11,475 bases of DNA from positions 1 through 11,475 of the forward strand of contig JAIXMQ010000215.1 in NCBI GenBank assembly GCA_025716855.1, given 5' to 3'. The DNA is from Pilaira anomala. Its lineage: Eukaryota; Mucoromycota; Mucoromycetes; Mucorales; Mucoraceae. Positions 1-6,773 of the stretch are shown here, piece after piece. How positions within the stretch are numbered: the first letter of the stretch is position 1; each line of letters opens with the position of its first letter. The notes beneath the pieces were generated by a model, which saw nothing but the letters and a program-made list of their open reading frames with translations, was not told where the DNA came from and did not search any database. The position numbers and the translations under genes were made by a program.

Positions 1-25
1 ACTTATTAACATCAAATTTATTTAG

Positions 26-391
26 AGTGAAGTTGTGACCACTCGCTCTAATCACTTCAACGATTTTATTGCTGGGTTAATTCGCCATTTGCAAAATTCA
101 GGAGTTAATGGCAATTGGTATATCATTTATGACAACGCTCCCATACATGGTACTATAGCCGAAACAATGATCAGAGAAGCTGGATTCTTTTCACTCCGTT
201 TGCCAGCATGGTCCCCATTCCTCAATCCTATTGAGGAATCATTTAGTAAGTTGAAGAGTGGGGTCAAGAGAGACCGCTTGACGGATCATGACAACCTTTT
301 GTCAAGAATCTCTGTTTCTGGTGATGCAATCACCCGCGAGGATTATGTTGGTTGGATTAGACATAGTATGACTGTTTTTCACGTTGTTTAA
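26..391 (+). CDS. IS630/Tc1-like DDE transposase, C-terminal exon (partial)
   Basis: This is the C-terminal ~120 residues of a DDE_3-type transposase, the nuclease that cuts and pastes IS630/Tc1-like elements. The catalytic Asp lies in IIYDNAPIH and the Glu in SPFLNPIEESFSKLK, with 33 residues between Asp and the first Glu. The downstream segment GVKRDRL..D.LL.RI..S...ITREDYVGWIRHS resembles transposases that I recall as common in Mucorales. No ATG opens the frame. Instead TATTAAC (4-10), resembling a branch point, precedes TTTAG at 21-25, so I read bases 1-25 as the end of an intron and start the exon at 26. The N-terminal half, with the first catalytic Asp, lies outside the window. The frame is open up to its TAA, so this exon looks undamaged. 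The family call is secure; the splice start is inferred. Confidence 0.8.
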   Translation, partial: SEVVTTRSNHFNDFIAGLIRHLQNSGVNGNWYIIYDNAPIHGTIAETMIREAGFFSLRLPAWSPFLNPIEESFSKLKSGVKRDRLTDHDNLLSRISVSGDAITREDYVGWIRHSMTVFHVV

Positions 392-694
392 ATAGAGAGC
401 AAAACTTGTAATTCATTTTTTTCATATTTTAATAAACTTTACGTCAGATTTACACGCGCAAATATTCTTTTGATATTGAGTTAAAAAAAATCTCAGTTGG
501 GCAAAATAAAAAAATACATTGGGAGACATTAGAATCGGAGAAGTGCAAAATCATAGATTTAATAAGCGAAATAAAAATATGGGGCTAGCGAAATAAAAAA
601 TGGAGTTGGGTGAATTAGAATTAGGTTTGTGCGAAGTCTTAGTTAAAATCCAGTATATTATTTTCATAGTAGCGGTGTCAAAATCATGCATTAA
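392..694. other. 3' flank of the IS630-like gene, no gene seen
   Basis: This AT-rich stretch has no convincing coding frame. It contains two close copies of AGCGAAATAAAAA (about 567 and 588) and related GGGCAAAATAAAAAA and GTGCAAAAT runs, which could be subterminal repeats of the element to the left. That element's 5' end is outside the window, so its terminal repeat cannot be confirmed. AATAAA-like words could serve in polyadenylation. Confidence 0.4.
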
Positions 695-735
695 GGCTAT
701 TCTCAAGTAGAATTTTTGCCCTGGCCTGGGCTGAG
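695..735 (+). repeat. Left terminal inverted repeat of the Harbinger element
   Basis: Begins GGCTATTCTCAAGTA and ends with CCTGGGCTGAG. It pairs with 3172-3212 with only two adjacent mismatches (GA here, TG in the reverse complement of the other end). It is preceded by TAA at 692-694. Confidence 0.9.
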
Positions 736-855
736 CTGTAATGCGCCATTTAAACTGTTGCCGTGTGACAGAAAAAAAAATTTAAAATACTAAACTGAGG
801 GAGCAAACTTTATCTTGTACCTTTTTCCTTTTTTAAAAATAAAATTAATATTACT

Positions 856-2167
856 ATGAATTCTAAATTAATCAAATCTCAAAAAGAGAAAATGTTTCAT
901 ATTGTTAAATGTATGCCGCTTCTACTTAAGCAATTGGAAGACGATGAAAACGCAGGAGTCCTTAATGCATTGAAGATTGTTTTTGAGGAATATCGTCAAT
1001 TATTGTTAGATACGATCAACATTGTTCCTAGAGTAATGTTTACCGAGTTTGAAGAAGACGTCTTCCAGTCAAGTCCAATTCACTTTAGACTTGTTAAAAA
1101 TAAGGGGTATTGGACATATATCCATGATAACTTAAAAGATGATAACAAGACACAAAGTTACATGACCCATTACAGAATGAAAAAGGCAACATTCAATAGC
1201 CTTGTACAATTATTAGATGAGCATCCAGCATTCATGTTGGAATCAAACAACAGCACACCAACATACGTGCAAGTAGCAGTTGTTATCTGGAGATTTGCCA
1301 ATTGTCATTTTGGATATAGAATGATGGAAGCAACATTGGGATTCAGCCAAGGATCTTTGTTCAACTTCACTGAAAGATTCCTGGAGGCAGTAAATGACAA
1401 ACTAGGTCATTTAGTTTCTTGGCCTTCTACCGAATATGAGTTTAGGGATGTAAAGAGTAAATTTGAATATCCCTACCCCGATGACAGAGCTATCAGAAGA
1501 CTCCCAAATGTTATCGGCGCTGTTGATGGCAAATTGGTCGTTATTCATAGACCAAAAGACACCTTCGAGAGTAATAGGGATCGTAAGTCAAATCTGTCAT
1601 AAACCCGACTGCTGTCGTTACTTCTGATTGTAAGTTCAGTTATGTGTATGCTGGTGAGAGTGGGAGATGTCATGACGCTCATGTATTCAACGTGTGTGAC
1701 CTTTCAAAAATGCTACAGGATCCCCAGAGATACTTTTTTGAAGATGCCTAATTGCTAAGATATTCAGCCTACCCACTGAATTACCATTTGATAACGCCCT
1801 TTTCTCAATTGCAATCAAAAGTTGACCCGGAAAAGGCTATTTTCAATGCAAAATTCAGTGCAATGCAACAGGTTGTAGAAAGAGCATTTGGAATTCTTGT
1901 AAAGAGATGGAGGTTTCTTTGGAAATACGTTTTTATCTTGGATCAATTAAGGTTAATCAAGATCATTAATGTCAGTTGTATCTTGCATAACTTTTGCATT
2001 AATGCTAAGGATACAATTGAAATATCGGATGAAGAAATTGTGATTTAGCTCTTCAACAAACAACCTCTGATCGCACAGCTTTCATGACAGCTAACCCATT
2101 AGACAGATCTTCTGGAGCTCTTCGAAGAGACATGTTGAAAAACTATGTAAATACCGTCTTAAACTAG
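856..2167 (+). pseudogene. PIF/Harbinger transposase (HARBI1-like), degenerate
   Basis: The nuclease of the Harbinger element, about 437 residues if read across its breaks. Family landmarks in order: a helical N-terminal part with VVIWRFANCHFGYR and LVSWP; LPNVIGAVDGKLVVIHRP with the first catalytic Asp (residue 224); after a shift near 1598, INPTAVVTSD and GRCHDAHVF; then SAYPL; then VVERAFGILVKRWRFL with the catalytic Glu; and, after another shift near 2041, a tail with ALRRDMLKNYVN ending at TAG 2165-2167. Damage seen: a 1-nt frameshift near 1598, a TAA stop at 1749-1751, and a frameshift near 2041. Where the family normally has GDSxYP, this copy reads RYSAYP (Tyr codon 1761-1763), so the second catalytic Asp also appears lost. 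The ATG at 856 fits the expected N-terminus. Introns do not explain the shifts, because coding similarity continues through them. Confidence 0.85.
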
Positions 2168-2210
2168 TTGTTTTAATAAAAAAAAATCATATACTTATTT
2201 AAAAAAAAAA

Positions 2211-2956
2211 TTATTGTAAGCCCTTTCTCATAATGTCAAGAAACTCTTTATAAAATTCCTTCTTCTCATCAGAATCCACAAGCTGAACAACAAGAGGCTT
2301 GCTCATGACTTCCTTAAGCTTGCTTGTCAGGTTCTCCGTGATCTGCTTCATTCATCTCTTGACTTCAAGCGAGCCACCTCCCTCTCATCTTGAACCGATG
2401 TTCTTGATTTCTTTTGCTTTCTCTCTTTTGAGGAGAAAGCGGAAGGGGTAGAGGCAGAGGTAGAAGAACCCTCATCGCCAGACAAGTCAAGATCTTCATC
2501 ATTATCTCGAATAGTATAGCATCTTTTGAGAGAGCTATACACCGCCTTTGGGTGGAACTGAGGATCCTCATGAAGAAACTCATGCATCTTCATAAGGTAT
2601 CCACTAATTGGACCACCACCGGAACCAGTCGATTTGATGCTATCTTTTTTAGCTTGATACTGGCCCCTCATAGCAAGCCATTTATCAGTCAAGGCCTTTT
2701 CGGTTCTGACTATACCTTCGTTATTGGGAATAGCCTCTTGACGCTCCTTATACTTGGCAGTTAACTCGGTCCAATGTGCCTTGTTGATCTGCATTCTGTG
2801 TGGAGAGAGAACATTTCCACGGGTATTGACTATCAAGTAATAGCCCTCATACAATTCTGCAATATGCATCATATCGTCCTTCGTGTAATGCTTACTGTGA
2901 AGTTTCTTTGTTTGAGATTCTTCATTTTGAGTTACTTGGATTAATTGTTGTTCCAT
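2211..2956 (-). pseudogene. Harbinger-associated Myb/SANT-like DNA-binding protein, frameshifted
   Basis: The partner protein of Harbinger elements, which in studied cases binds the transposon ends and helps bring the transposase into the nucleus. It starts at the ATG at 2956. Residues about 20-130 form the Myb/SANT-like (trihelix-type) region, with HYTKDDMMHIAELYEGYY, NKAHWTELTAKYKE, TEKALTDKWLAMRGQYQAKK and GYLMKMHEFL. A Ser/Asp-rich linker and a basic segment (KERKQKKSR) follow. The frame hits TGA at 2348-2350. The -1 frame continues as MKQITENLTSKLKEVMSK to TAA at 2211-2213, adding 46 residues of a plausible C-terminal helix. I therefore read one frameshift around 2350, giving an ancestral length near 248 residues. 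The gene converges on the transposase gene inside the same inverted repeats. An alternative is a genuine short protein of 202 residues. Confidence 0.75.
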
Positions 2957-3171
2957 TGTAAAAATAATTTTATTTAAAAAAGATAAAAGGAGATGTAAAA
3001 AAAAATAAAAAATATCAAATAAAATAAAAAAATGTCAATTGAAAATTTTTTCGTCAAATTAGAAAACGGGTTCGTGTTACCTGAGTAGAGTCCAGGGAAG
3101 AAAAAGTTCACTGGATTCTTCCCTGGGTTTTTGTCCCAAAATTACTCTGTAATGCAACTCCGCGTTTTTAA

Positions 3172-3212
3172 CTCAGCCCAGGCCAGGGCAAAAATCATAC
3201 TTGAGAATAGCC
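3172..3212 (-). repeat. Right terminal inverted repeat of the Harbinger element
   Basis: Reverse complement of the left repeat at 39 of 41 positions. It ends TACTTGAGAATAGCC and is followed by TAA at 3213-3215, matching the triplet before the left end. Confidence 0.9.
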
Positions 3213-3260
3213 TAAGTATGTGTGTGTGTAAAACAATGATGATTTAACCTTTTTTACCAC

Positions 3261-3323
3261 TAATTTCCGTATCAACCTCAATTTTTACCAATGGTTAAAT
3301 CACCTATTTCTGTATCAACATCA
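3261..3323. repeat. Imperfect 20-bp direct repeat across the stop of the unknown gene
   Basis: Copies at 3261-3280 and 3304-3323 match at 16 of 20 positions, 43 bp apart. On minus both encode VDTEI, one inside the acidic C-terminus of the unknown gene and one just after its TGA. This suggests a small tandem duplication of the gene's end. Confidence 0.5.
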
Positions 3324-4126
3324 TCATCAAGGAGACCCAACTGTTCAACATCATTTGCTTTACTAAATTCTTTGGTAAACGTGTTGCTTTTCAGAATATA
3401 ATCTTCAATTGTTTTTTCAATTGTTCTCTTTGGAATATTTGCTACTATCTCTTTGGAACCTGGTTTACCGTTTTCGAATTCACAACCTACAAAAAAAAAT
3501 TAGAATATGTTTTTTTTTATGTTTATAAAAACCAGCTTCAACTTACATAATTTTAATGTAACTTTGTTATTTCTTCGTAAAGACTGTCAGGAGGACATTT
3601 ACCTGTTACAACTTGATCCTTTTCAAATGTTTGATACGCCTCTCTCATAAGATAATACTTGCATATCTCCTGTCCCATATGATTGTCGTCTTTAAAAGAA
3701 AAATATTTTTTCAAATTATCATCTTTATCTAAGACATACACCAGTAAGTTCTCCGCTTGAATTCTGGTAGTTGATCCAGCTCTTTTGCCCCCAGAATCGA
3801 TAAATGCCTTAATCGTTAAAGGACATGCTTTCATTTTTAGAATAAATTATTTTTTTACACGAAAAAAAAAAGATGTGGAAATTACCTGTTACAACTACTT
3901 CGCGGATAGCACCTTTAAGTTTCAAATAACGAAACAACATTCGATAATCATTTATGTATACGTCCACTGTTTTTCCACCACTCACAAGTTTCAATTTACC
4001 GGAAACGTCTTTGATCATAGCAACATTTAGACGACAAGACACCTTAATTAAACCACGAACAGTACCCAACATATGAGGAGGAGAGGAACTCAATAGATCT
4101 TTCAATGTTTCTTTGGAAATACTCAT
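3278..4126 (-). CDS. Three-exon gene of unknown function, one apparent 1-nt deletion
   Basis: I do not recognise the product. Exons are 4126-3886, 3827-3547 and 3486-3278, separated by introns of 58 nt (GTAATT..AAAG) and 60 nt (GTAAGT..TTTGTAG). The first junction keeps frame (EVVVTA-CPLTIKAF). At the end of exon 2 the frame runs into a TAA just before a perfect GTAAGT donor. One extra base in the AACAAAG run would give ITKVTLKLC and join exon 3 (CEFENGKPGSK) in phase. The summed exon length, 731 nt, is one short of a multiple of three, which agrees. The predicted protein is about 243 residues. It has beta-rich stretches rich in Val, Lys and Gly (GLIKVSCRLNVAMIKD, LVSGGKTVDVYIND), a Lys/Glu helix-like segment (KRTIEKTIEDYILK) and an acidic tail. 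An OB-like fold is possible but only a guess. It may be a host gene, a recent pseudogene, or intact with a sequencing error. Confidence 0.55.
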
Positions 4127-4199
4127 TTTGAAATTAAATTTTTTGAAAAAAATAATAAAGACAATAGGGAAAAAGAAACAAAAAGGGTTTTTATACCTT

Positions 4200-4492
4200 T
4201 TTTTTAATTTCTTTTTTTTTTAAAAAAGCGCTTTCCTTTTTTTTAAAAACGAACGCGATTTTTTTTTTAAGAGCGCGCTTTATTTTCACTTTTTTTTTTT
4301 AGAACGCAATTTTTTTTAAAAAGCGCTTTTTTTTTAAAATGAGCGCCTTTTTTTTTTTAAGAACGCTTTTTTTTTTTATGAGCGCGCTTTTTTTTTTAAG
4401 AGCGCGCTTTTTTTTTTTAAGAGCGCCCTTTTTTTTTCATGAGTGGGCTTTTTTTTTAAGAGAGCGCTTTTTTTTTAGCCGGGAAATTTTTT
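4200..4492. repeat. Array of T-tracts alternating with GAGCGCGCT-like cores
   Basis: About a dozen units, each an 8-10-nt T run followed by a short GC-rich core (GAGCGCGCT, GAACGC, AAGCGCTT and similar). Cores start near 4271, 4303, 4321, 4341, 4361, 4380, 4400, 4421, 4441 and 4461, giving a spacing of about 20 bp over the right half. Many cores are palindromic (AGCGCGCT, AGCGCT). Any reading frame here gives only low-complexity Phe/Leu-rich peptides, so no gene is called. The array lies upstream of the unknown gene (minus) and downstream of the glycosylase fragment. Confidence 0.85.
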
Positions 4493-4527
4493 TTCTAAAA
4501 AATAAACATGACAAGGACATACATAGC

Positions 4528-4848
4528 TTAGACATTTTTATTTAAAAAAGTAAACAGCTGATAGTAGATCCTAAATTTAAATAGAAGTCAATTTACACAC
4601 ATTATTGTTTTTAGTTAAAAAGAGACTTACTTCCACTTGTCTTCAAATTTTATTTGAGCTCCTTTTGTGCTTCCATGAGGGACACAGATCACGACCATGT
4701 CTTCTACTTTTCTGTCTTGAATACCAAATTCAACCTCGTTATTTGTACGAGGAACATACAACTAGAATTTACAACATTTTTTTCCCACGAAACAGACAAC
4801 ACGCGGTTTGTACTCCTCTACAACTTGTTCTAAAGGACCTGAGTCAAG
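4528..4848 (-). pseudogene. Mug/TDG-family DNA glycosylase, 5'-truncated fragment
   Basis: Reads as the C-terminal half of a mismatch-specific uracil/thymine DNA glycosylase, which removes U or T from G mismatches in base-excision repair. The minus frame gives LDSGPLEQVVEEYKPRVVCF, then VGKKCCKF, an in-frame TAG at 4762-4764, then NNEVEFGIQDRKVEDMVV, ICVPHGSTKGAQIKFEDKWK. Compare the family pattern kPrvvcFnGk...fGlQ...vyvmPStSgr.....dK. A 60-nt intron (4630-4571, GTAAGT..TTTAG) joins in phase to IYYQLFTFLNKNV and TAA at 4528-4530. The N-terminal GINPG-type catalytic motif is absent. Upstream, coding similarity fades into AAACTCCG-type repeats, so the 5' end is missing. The intron shows this is not a retrocopy. 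The family call rests on motif recognition only. Confidence 0.6.
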
Positions 4849-4919
4849 ATAATGACAACCCTTCAAAAGCATTATTTGATACCCCAAAAAACTCCCATAT
4901 AAGGAATTTTTTCGAAGTT

Positions 4920-5041
4920 TAAAAGTTTTTCGGAGTTTAAGTTTCCGGAGTTTGAATTTTTAGTCCGGACCGGAATTTTCGTCGTCGGAGCTTAAAATAG
5001 GAATGCGCTGGTTGCAGGTAGATTAAATTGTTGGCTAAAAG
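4920..5041. repeat. CGGAGTTTAA-type short repeats left of the Tc1 element
   Basis: Copies of CGGAGTTTAA or close variants at 4931-4940, 4946-4956 (CGGAGTTTGAA) and 4986-4996 (CGGAGCTTAAA). The motif recurs right of the Tc1 element and inside that element's terminal repeats. No gene is visible here. Confidence 0.65.
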
Positions 5042-5043
5042 TA

Positions 5044-5080
5044 CAATGAGGCACGAAAAGTTTTACATGTTAAAACTCCG
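5044..5080 (+). repeat. Left terminal inverted repeat of the Tc1 element
   Basis: Begins CAATGAGGCACGAAAAG and ends TTAAAACTCCG. It is an exact reverse complement of 6334-6370 over all 37 positions, with TA outside. Confidence 0.95.
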
Positions 5081-5166
5081 GATTTGAAGGGTTTCATGCA
5101 ACATGTTGATGTTTAAACCTTTGTAGCTCTATATTCTTCTTTATAATTTTTATTTTTATTTAATAA

Positions 5167-6174
5167 ATGCCTCGCTTAACAACTGAAAAGAAAGCTATGA
5201 TTGTTGAACGCGCTAGAGGAAACGTGACACAGGAGGAAGTCGCAAACGATTTCGGTGTTGATCCTTCTACTGTCAGTAGACTTATCAAAGGATTTGAGGA
5301 AAGAGGAACAGTAGAAAGTAAGAAGAGTTCCGGAAGACCTAAGAGCTTGACAGATAGTGACAGACGCTTCTTAAGAAGACATGTGAAAAGAAACAGAAGC
5401 GCAACTCAAGACTCTATTATTAAGGAAATGCCTTTTAAAATGAGCAAATGGTTACTTCGACATGAGCTTAAGGCAATGAACATTGGAAAAAGAATGAGAA
5501 CAAAAAAGCCATATCTTGAGAATAGGCATATTAAAGAGAGATTGAAGTTTGCTAAAGAGCACAAAAACTGGACTTTGGAGCAGTGGAGGGACATTATTTG
5601 GACTGATGAATCAAGCATCGAAATCGGTCGCGATATTGATCTGAAGAAAGTATGGAGGGAGCCTAAGGAGAAGTTTTTGAAGGAGTGTTTGATGCCTTCT
5701 TTTATGAGTGGAAGAACCAAAATAATGGTTTGGGGCGCCATTCGTGGTAGTGAGAAGTCTCGTTTGGTAGTTCTACCTAAAGGAAGGATCAGAAGCAGAG
5801 AATATGTTGACTTTGTATGCAAACCTGTCTTACTAGGTTTTTACAATAGTAAACCAGGTGCCATACTTATGGAAGATAACGCTCCTATTCATACCAGTCG
5901 TGAGACAAATAAGTGGAGAGATGAAGCTGCTGTAAAGAAAATGAAATGGCCAGCAAGATCTCCGGATTTGAATCCAATTGAAAACATGTGGAATATACTG
6001 AAAAGGAAGTTTCATAGAGAATGGTACAATCATAGGTCTCATCGTTCGACACAAGTAATGATTGAGTATGCCTGGAGAAGTATATCTGTTGAATACGTCA
6101 ATAAACTCATTGATAGTATGCCATCCCGCATGCAACAAGTGATTGATGCAAAGGGAGGCCCTATTAAATATTGA
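5167..6174 (+). CDS. Tc1-like DD34E transposase
   Basis: A 335-residue transposase that binds the element's inverted repeats and performs cut-and-paste transposition in the nucleus. Residues 1-50 form a first helix-turn-helix (TQEEVANDFGVDPSTVSRLI), followed by GRPKS (56-60), a short AT-hook-like motif. A second DNA-binding region covers about 60-120. The catalytic triad is complete: Asp147 in IIWTDESS, Asp237 in ILMEDNAPIH, and Glu272 in RSPDLNPIENMWNILKR. The 34 residues between the last two give the DD34E signature of Tc1. Length matches the usual 330-350 residues. The ATG at 5167 lies about 85 bp inside the left repeat, as expected. There are no stops or frameshifts and no intron is needed, in contrast to the other transposases in this window. 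Confidence 0.96.
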   Translation: MPRLTTEKKAMIVERARGNVTQEEVANDFGVDPSTVSRLIKGFEERGTVESKKSSGRPKSLTDSDRRFLRRHVKRNRSATQDSIIKEMPFKMSKWLLRHELKAMNIGKRMRTKKPYLENRHIKERLKFAKEHKNWTLEQWRDIIWTDESSIEIGRDIDLKKVWREPKEKFLKECLMPSFMSGRTKIMVWGAIRGSEKSRLVVLPKGRIRSREYVDFVCKPVLLGFYNSKPGAILMEDNAPIHTSRETNKWRDEAAVKKMKWPARSPDLNPIENMWNILKRKFHREWYNHRSHRSTQVMIEYAWRSISVEYVNKLIDSMPSRMQQVIDAKGGPIKY

Positions 6175-6333
6175 TGTAAAATAACCAAAATAATTTTTTT
6201 TAATTTTTTTCTTTTGGTGCGTTGACTATAAAATATGTCTATTTAATTATTTATGCAATGATAAGCTAAGTAGCTATGACTGTAAAGTATGAAAAGACTT
6301 CGAAAGTTTTTTTTTTGATCTAGACAAGCATAT

Positions 6334-6370
6334 CGGAGTTTTAACATGTAAAACTTTTCGTGCCTCATTG
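6334..6370 (-). repeat. Right terminal inverted repeat of the Tc1 element
   Basis: Exact reverse complement of 5044-5080. It begins CGGAGTTTTAACATG on the plus strand and is followed by TA at 6371-6372. Confidence 0.95.
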
Positions 6371-6372
6371 TA

Positions 6373-6773
6373 TATCTGTGCCCGGCCAAATATACGTAAT
6401 CCCAAAAGGGAAATGTCGGAGTTTGAAATCCAAAATGGATATTCCACAGAAGCGCCGATTCAAAACCGATGTTTCAAAACCCGAAACTTTCTAAAAAGGT
6501 AATTTTCAAAAATCCTCGAAATTACCTTTTTAGAATGTCGGAGTCCAAATCCTGGTTTATTTTCTCGGAGTTTAAACCTGGGTTTGAACTTTCAGAGTTT
6601 TAATCGGGGTTTGTAATCAGCTTGGTGTTAGGCTTCACGAGATATGAGATTTTTAGCATGCAGGAAAGAAACTTATAAGTCATACCAAATTTTATACATA
6701 CATTTCGTAATTATTTAAAAGTATTAATGATATTTAAATTAGATTTATTACTGTTAAATCTTTTATTTCTATT
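6373..6773. repeat. Right-hand CGGAGTTT-repeat tract and AT-rich spacer, no gene seen
   Basis: Contains CGGAGTTTGAA (6417-6427), CGGAGTCCAAA (6539-6549), CGGAGTTTAAA (6566-6576) and a weaker CAGAGTTTTAA (6593-6603). With the left-hand copies these make the Tc1 insertion look nested in an older repeat field. From about 6610 on it is plain AT-rich sequence. No coding frame stands out. Confidence 0.6.
6489..6535. repeat. 17-bp perfect inverted repeat (hairpin)
   Basis: Arms at 6489-6505 (TTCTAAAAAGGTAATTT) and 6519-6535 are exact reverse complements, separated by 13 nt. It could fold as a stem-loop or be the core of a small palindromic transposon remnant. No adjacent gene explains it as a terminator. 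Confidence 0.85.

Larger units (their letters stand above)
695..3212. mobile_element. Complete PIF/Harbinger DNA transposon with two genes
   Basis: A 2,518-bp element bounded by 41-bp terminal inverted repeats (695-735 and 3172-3212, 39 of 41 identical by eye). TAA directly abuts both ends (692-694 and 3213-3215), which fits the 3-bp TWA target duplication typical of PIF/Harbinger. Inside are a transposase gene on plus and a Myb/SANT-like gene on minus, converging with about 43 bp between their stops. This two-gene layout is characteristic of autonomous Harbinger elements. Both genes carry frameshifts, so this copy is probably dead, though its ends remain suitable for mobilisation by another copy's proteins. 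Confidence 0.9.
5044..6370 (+). mobile_element. Intact Tc1/mariner element (DD34E), 1,327 bp
   Basis: Flanked by TA on both sides (5042-5043 and 6371-6372), the target duplication of the Tc1/mariner superfamily. The 37-bp terminal inverted repeats are identical. A single uninterrupted transposase frame occupies the interior. Identical ends and an open frame point to a recent insertion, possibly still active. It sits between two tracts of CGGAGTTT-type repeats. Confidence 0.95.

Noticed and set aside
1590..1630. GTAAG words near the transposase frameshift considered as intron donors
   Set aside because: Family-like coding sequence (INPTAVVTSD, GRCHDAHVF) continues directly across the site in the next frame. 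A 1-nt deletion explains it better.
2365..2764. Additional frames on both strands within the Myb-like gene
   Set aside because: They are shadows of the Myb/SANT-like frame, which has recognisable Trp-centred motifs and a sensible position within the element.
4339..4545. Open frame coding a Phe/Leu/Arg-rich peptide, superficially like a membrane protein
   Set aside because: It is only the translation of the T-tract array. The repeat period drives the composition and there is no independent coding signal.
4605..4922. Plus-strand open frame opposite the glycosylase fragment
   Set aside because: The minus strand has recognisable motifs and an in-phase intron. The plus frame shows neither.
5406..6138. 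Two minus-strand open frames inside the Tc1 transposase
   Set aside because: They are antisense to a complete transposase with a full catalytic triad and have no recognisable motifs.
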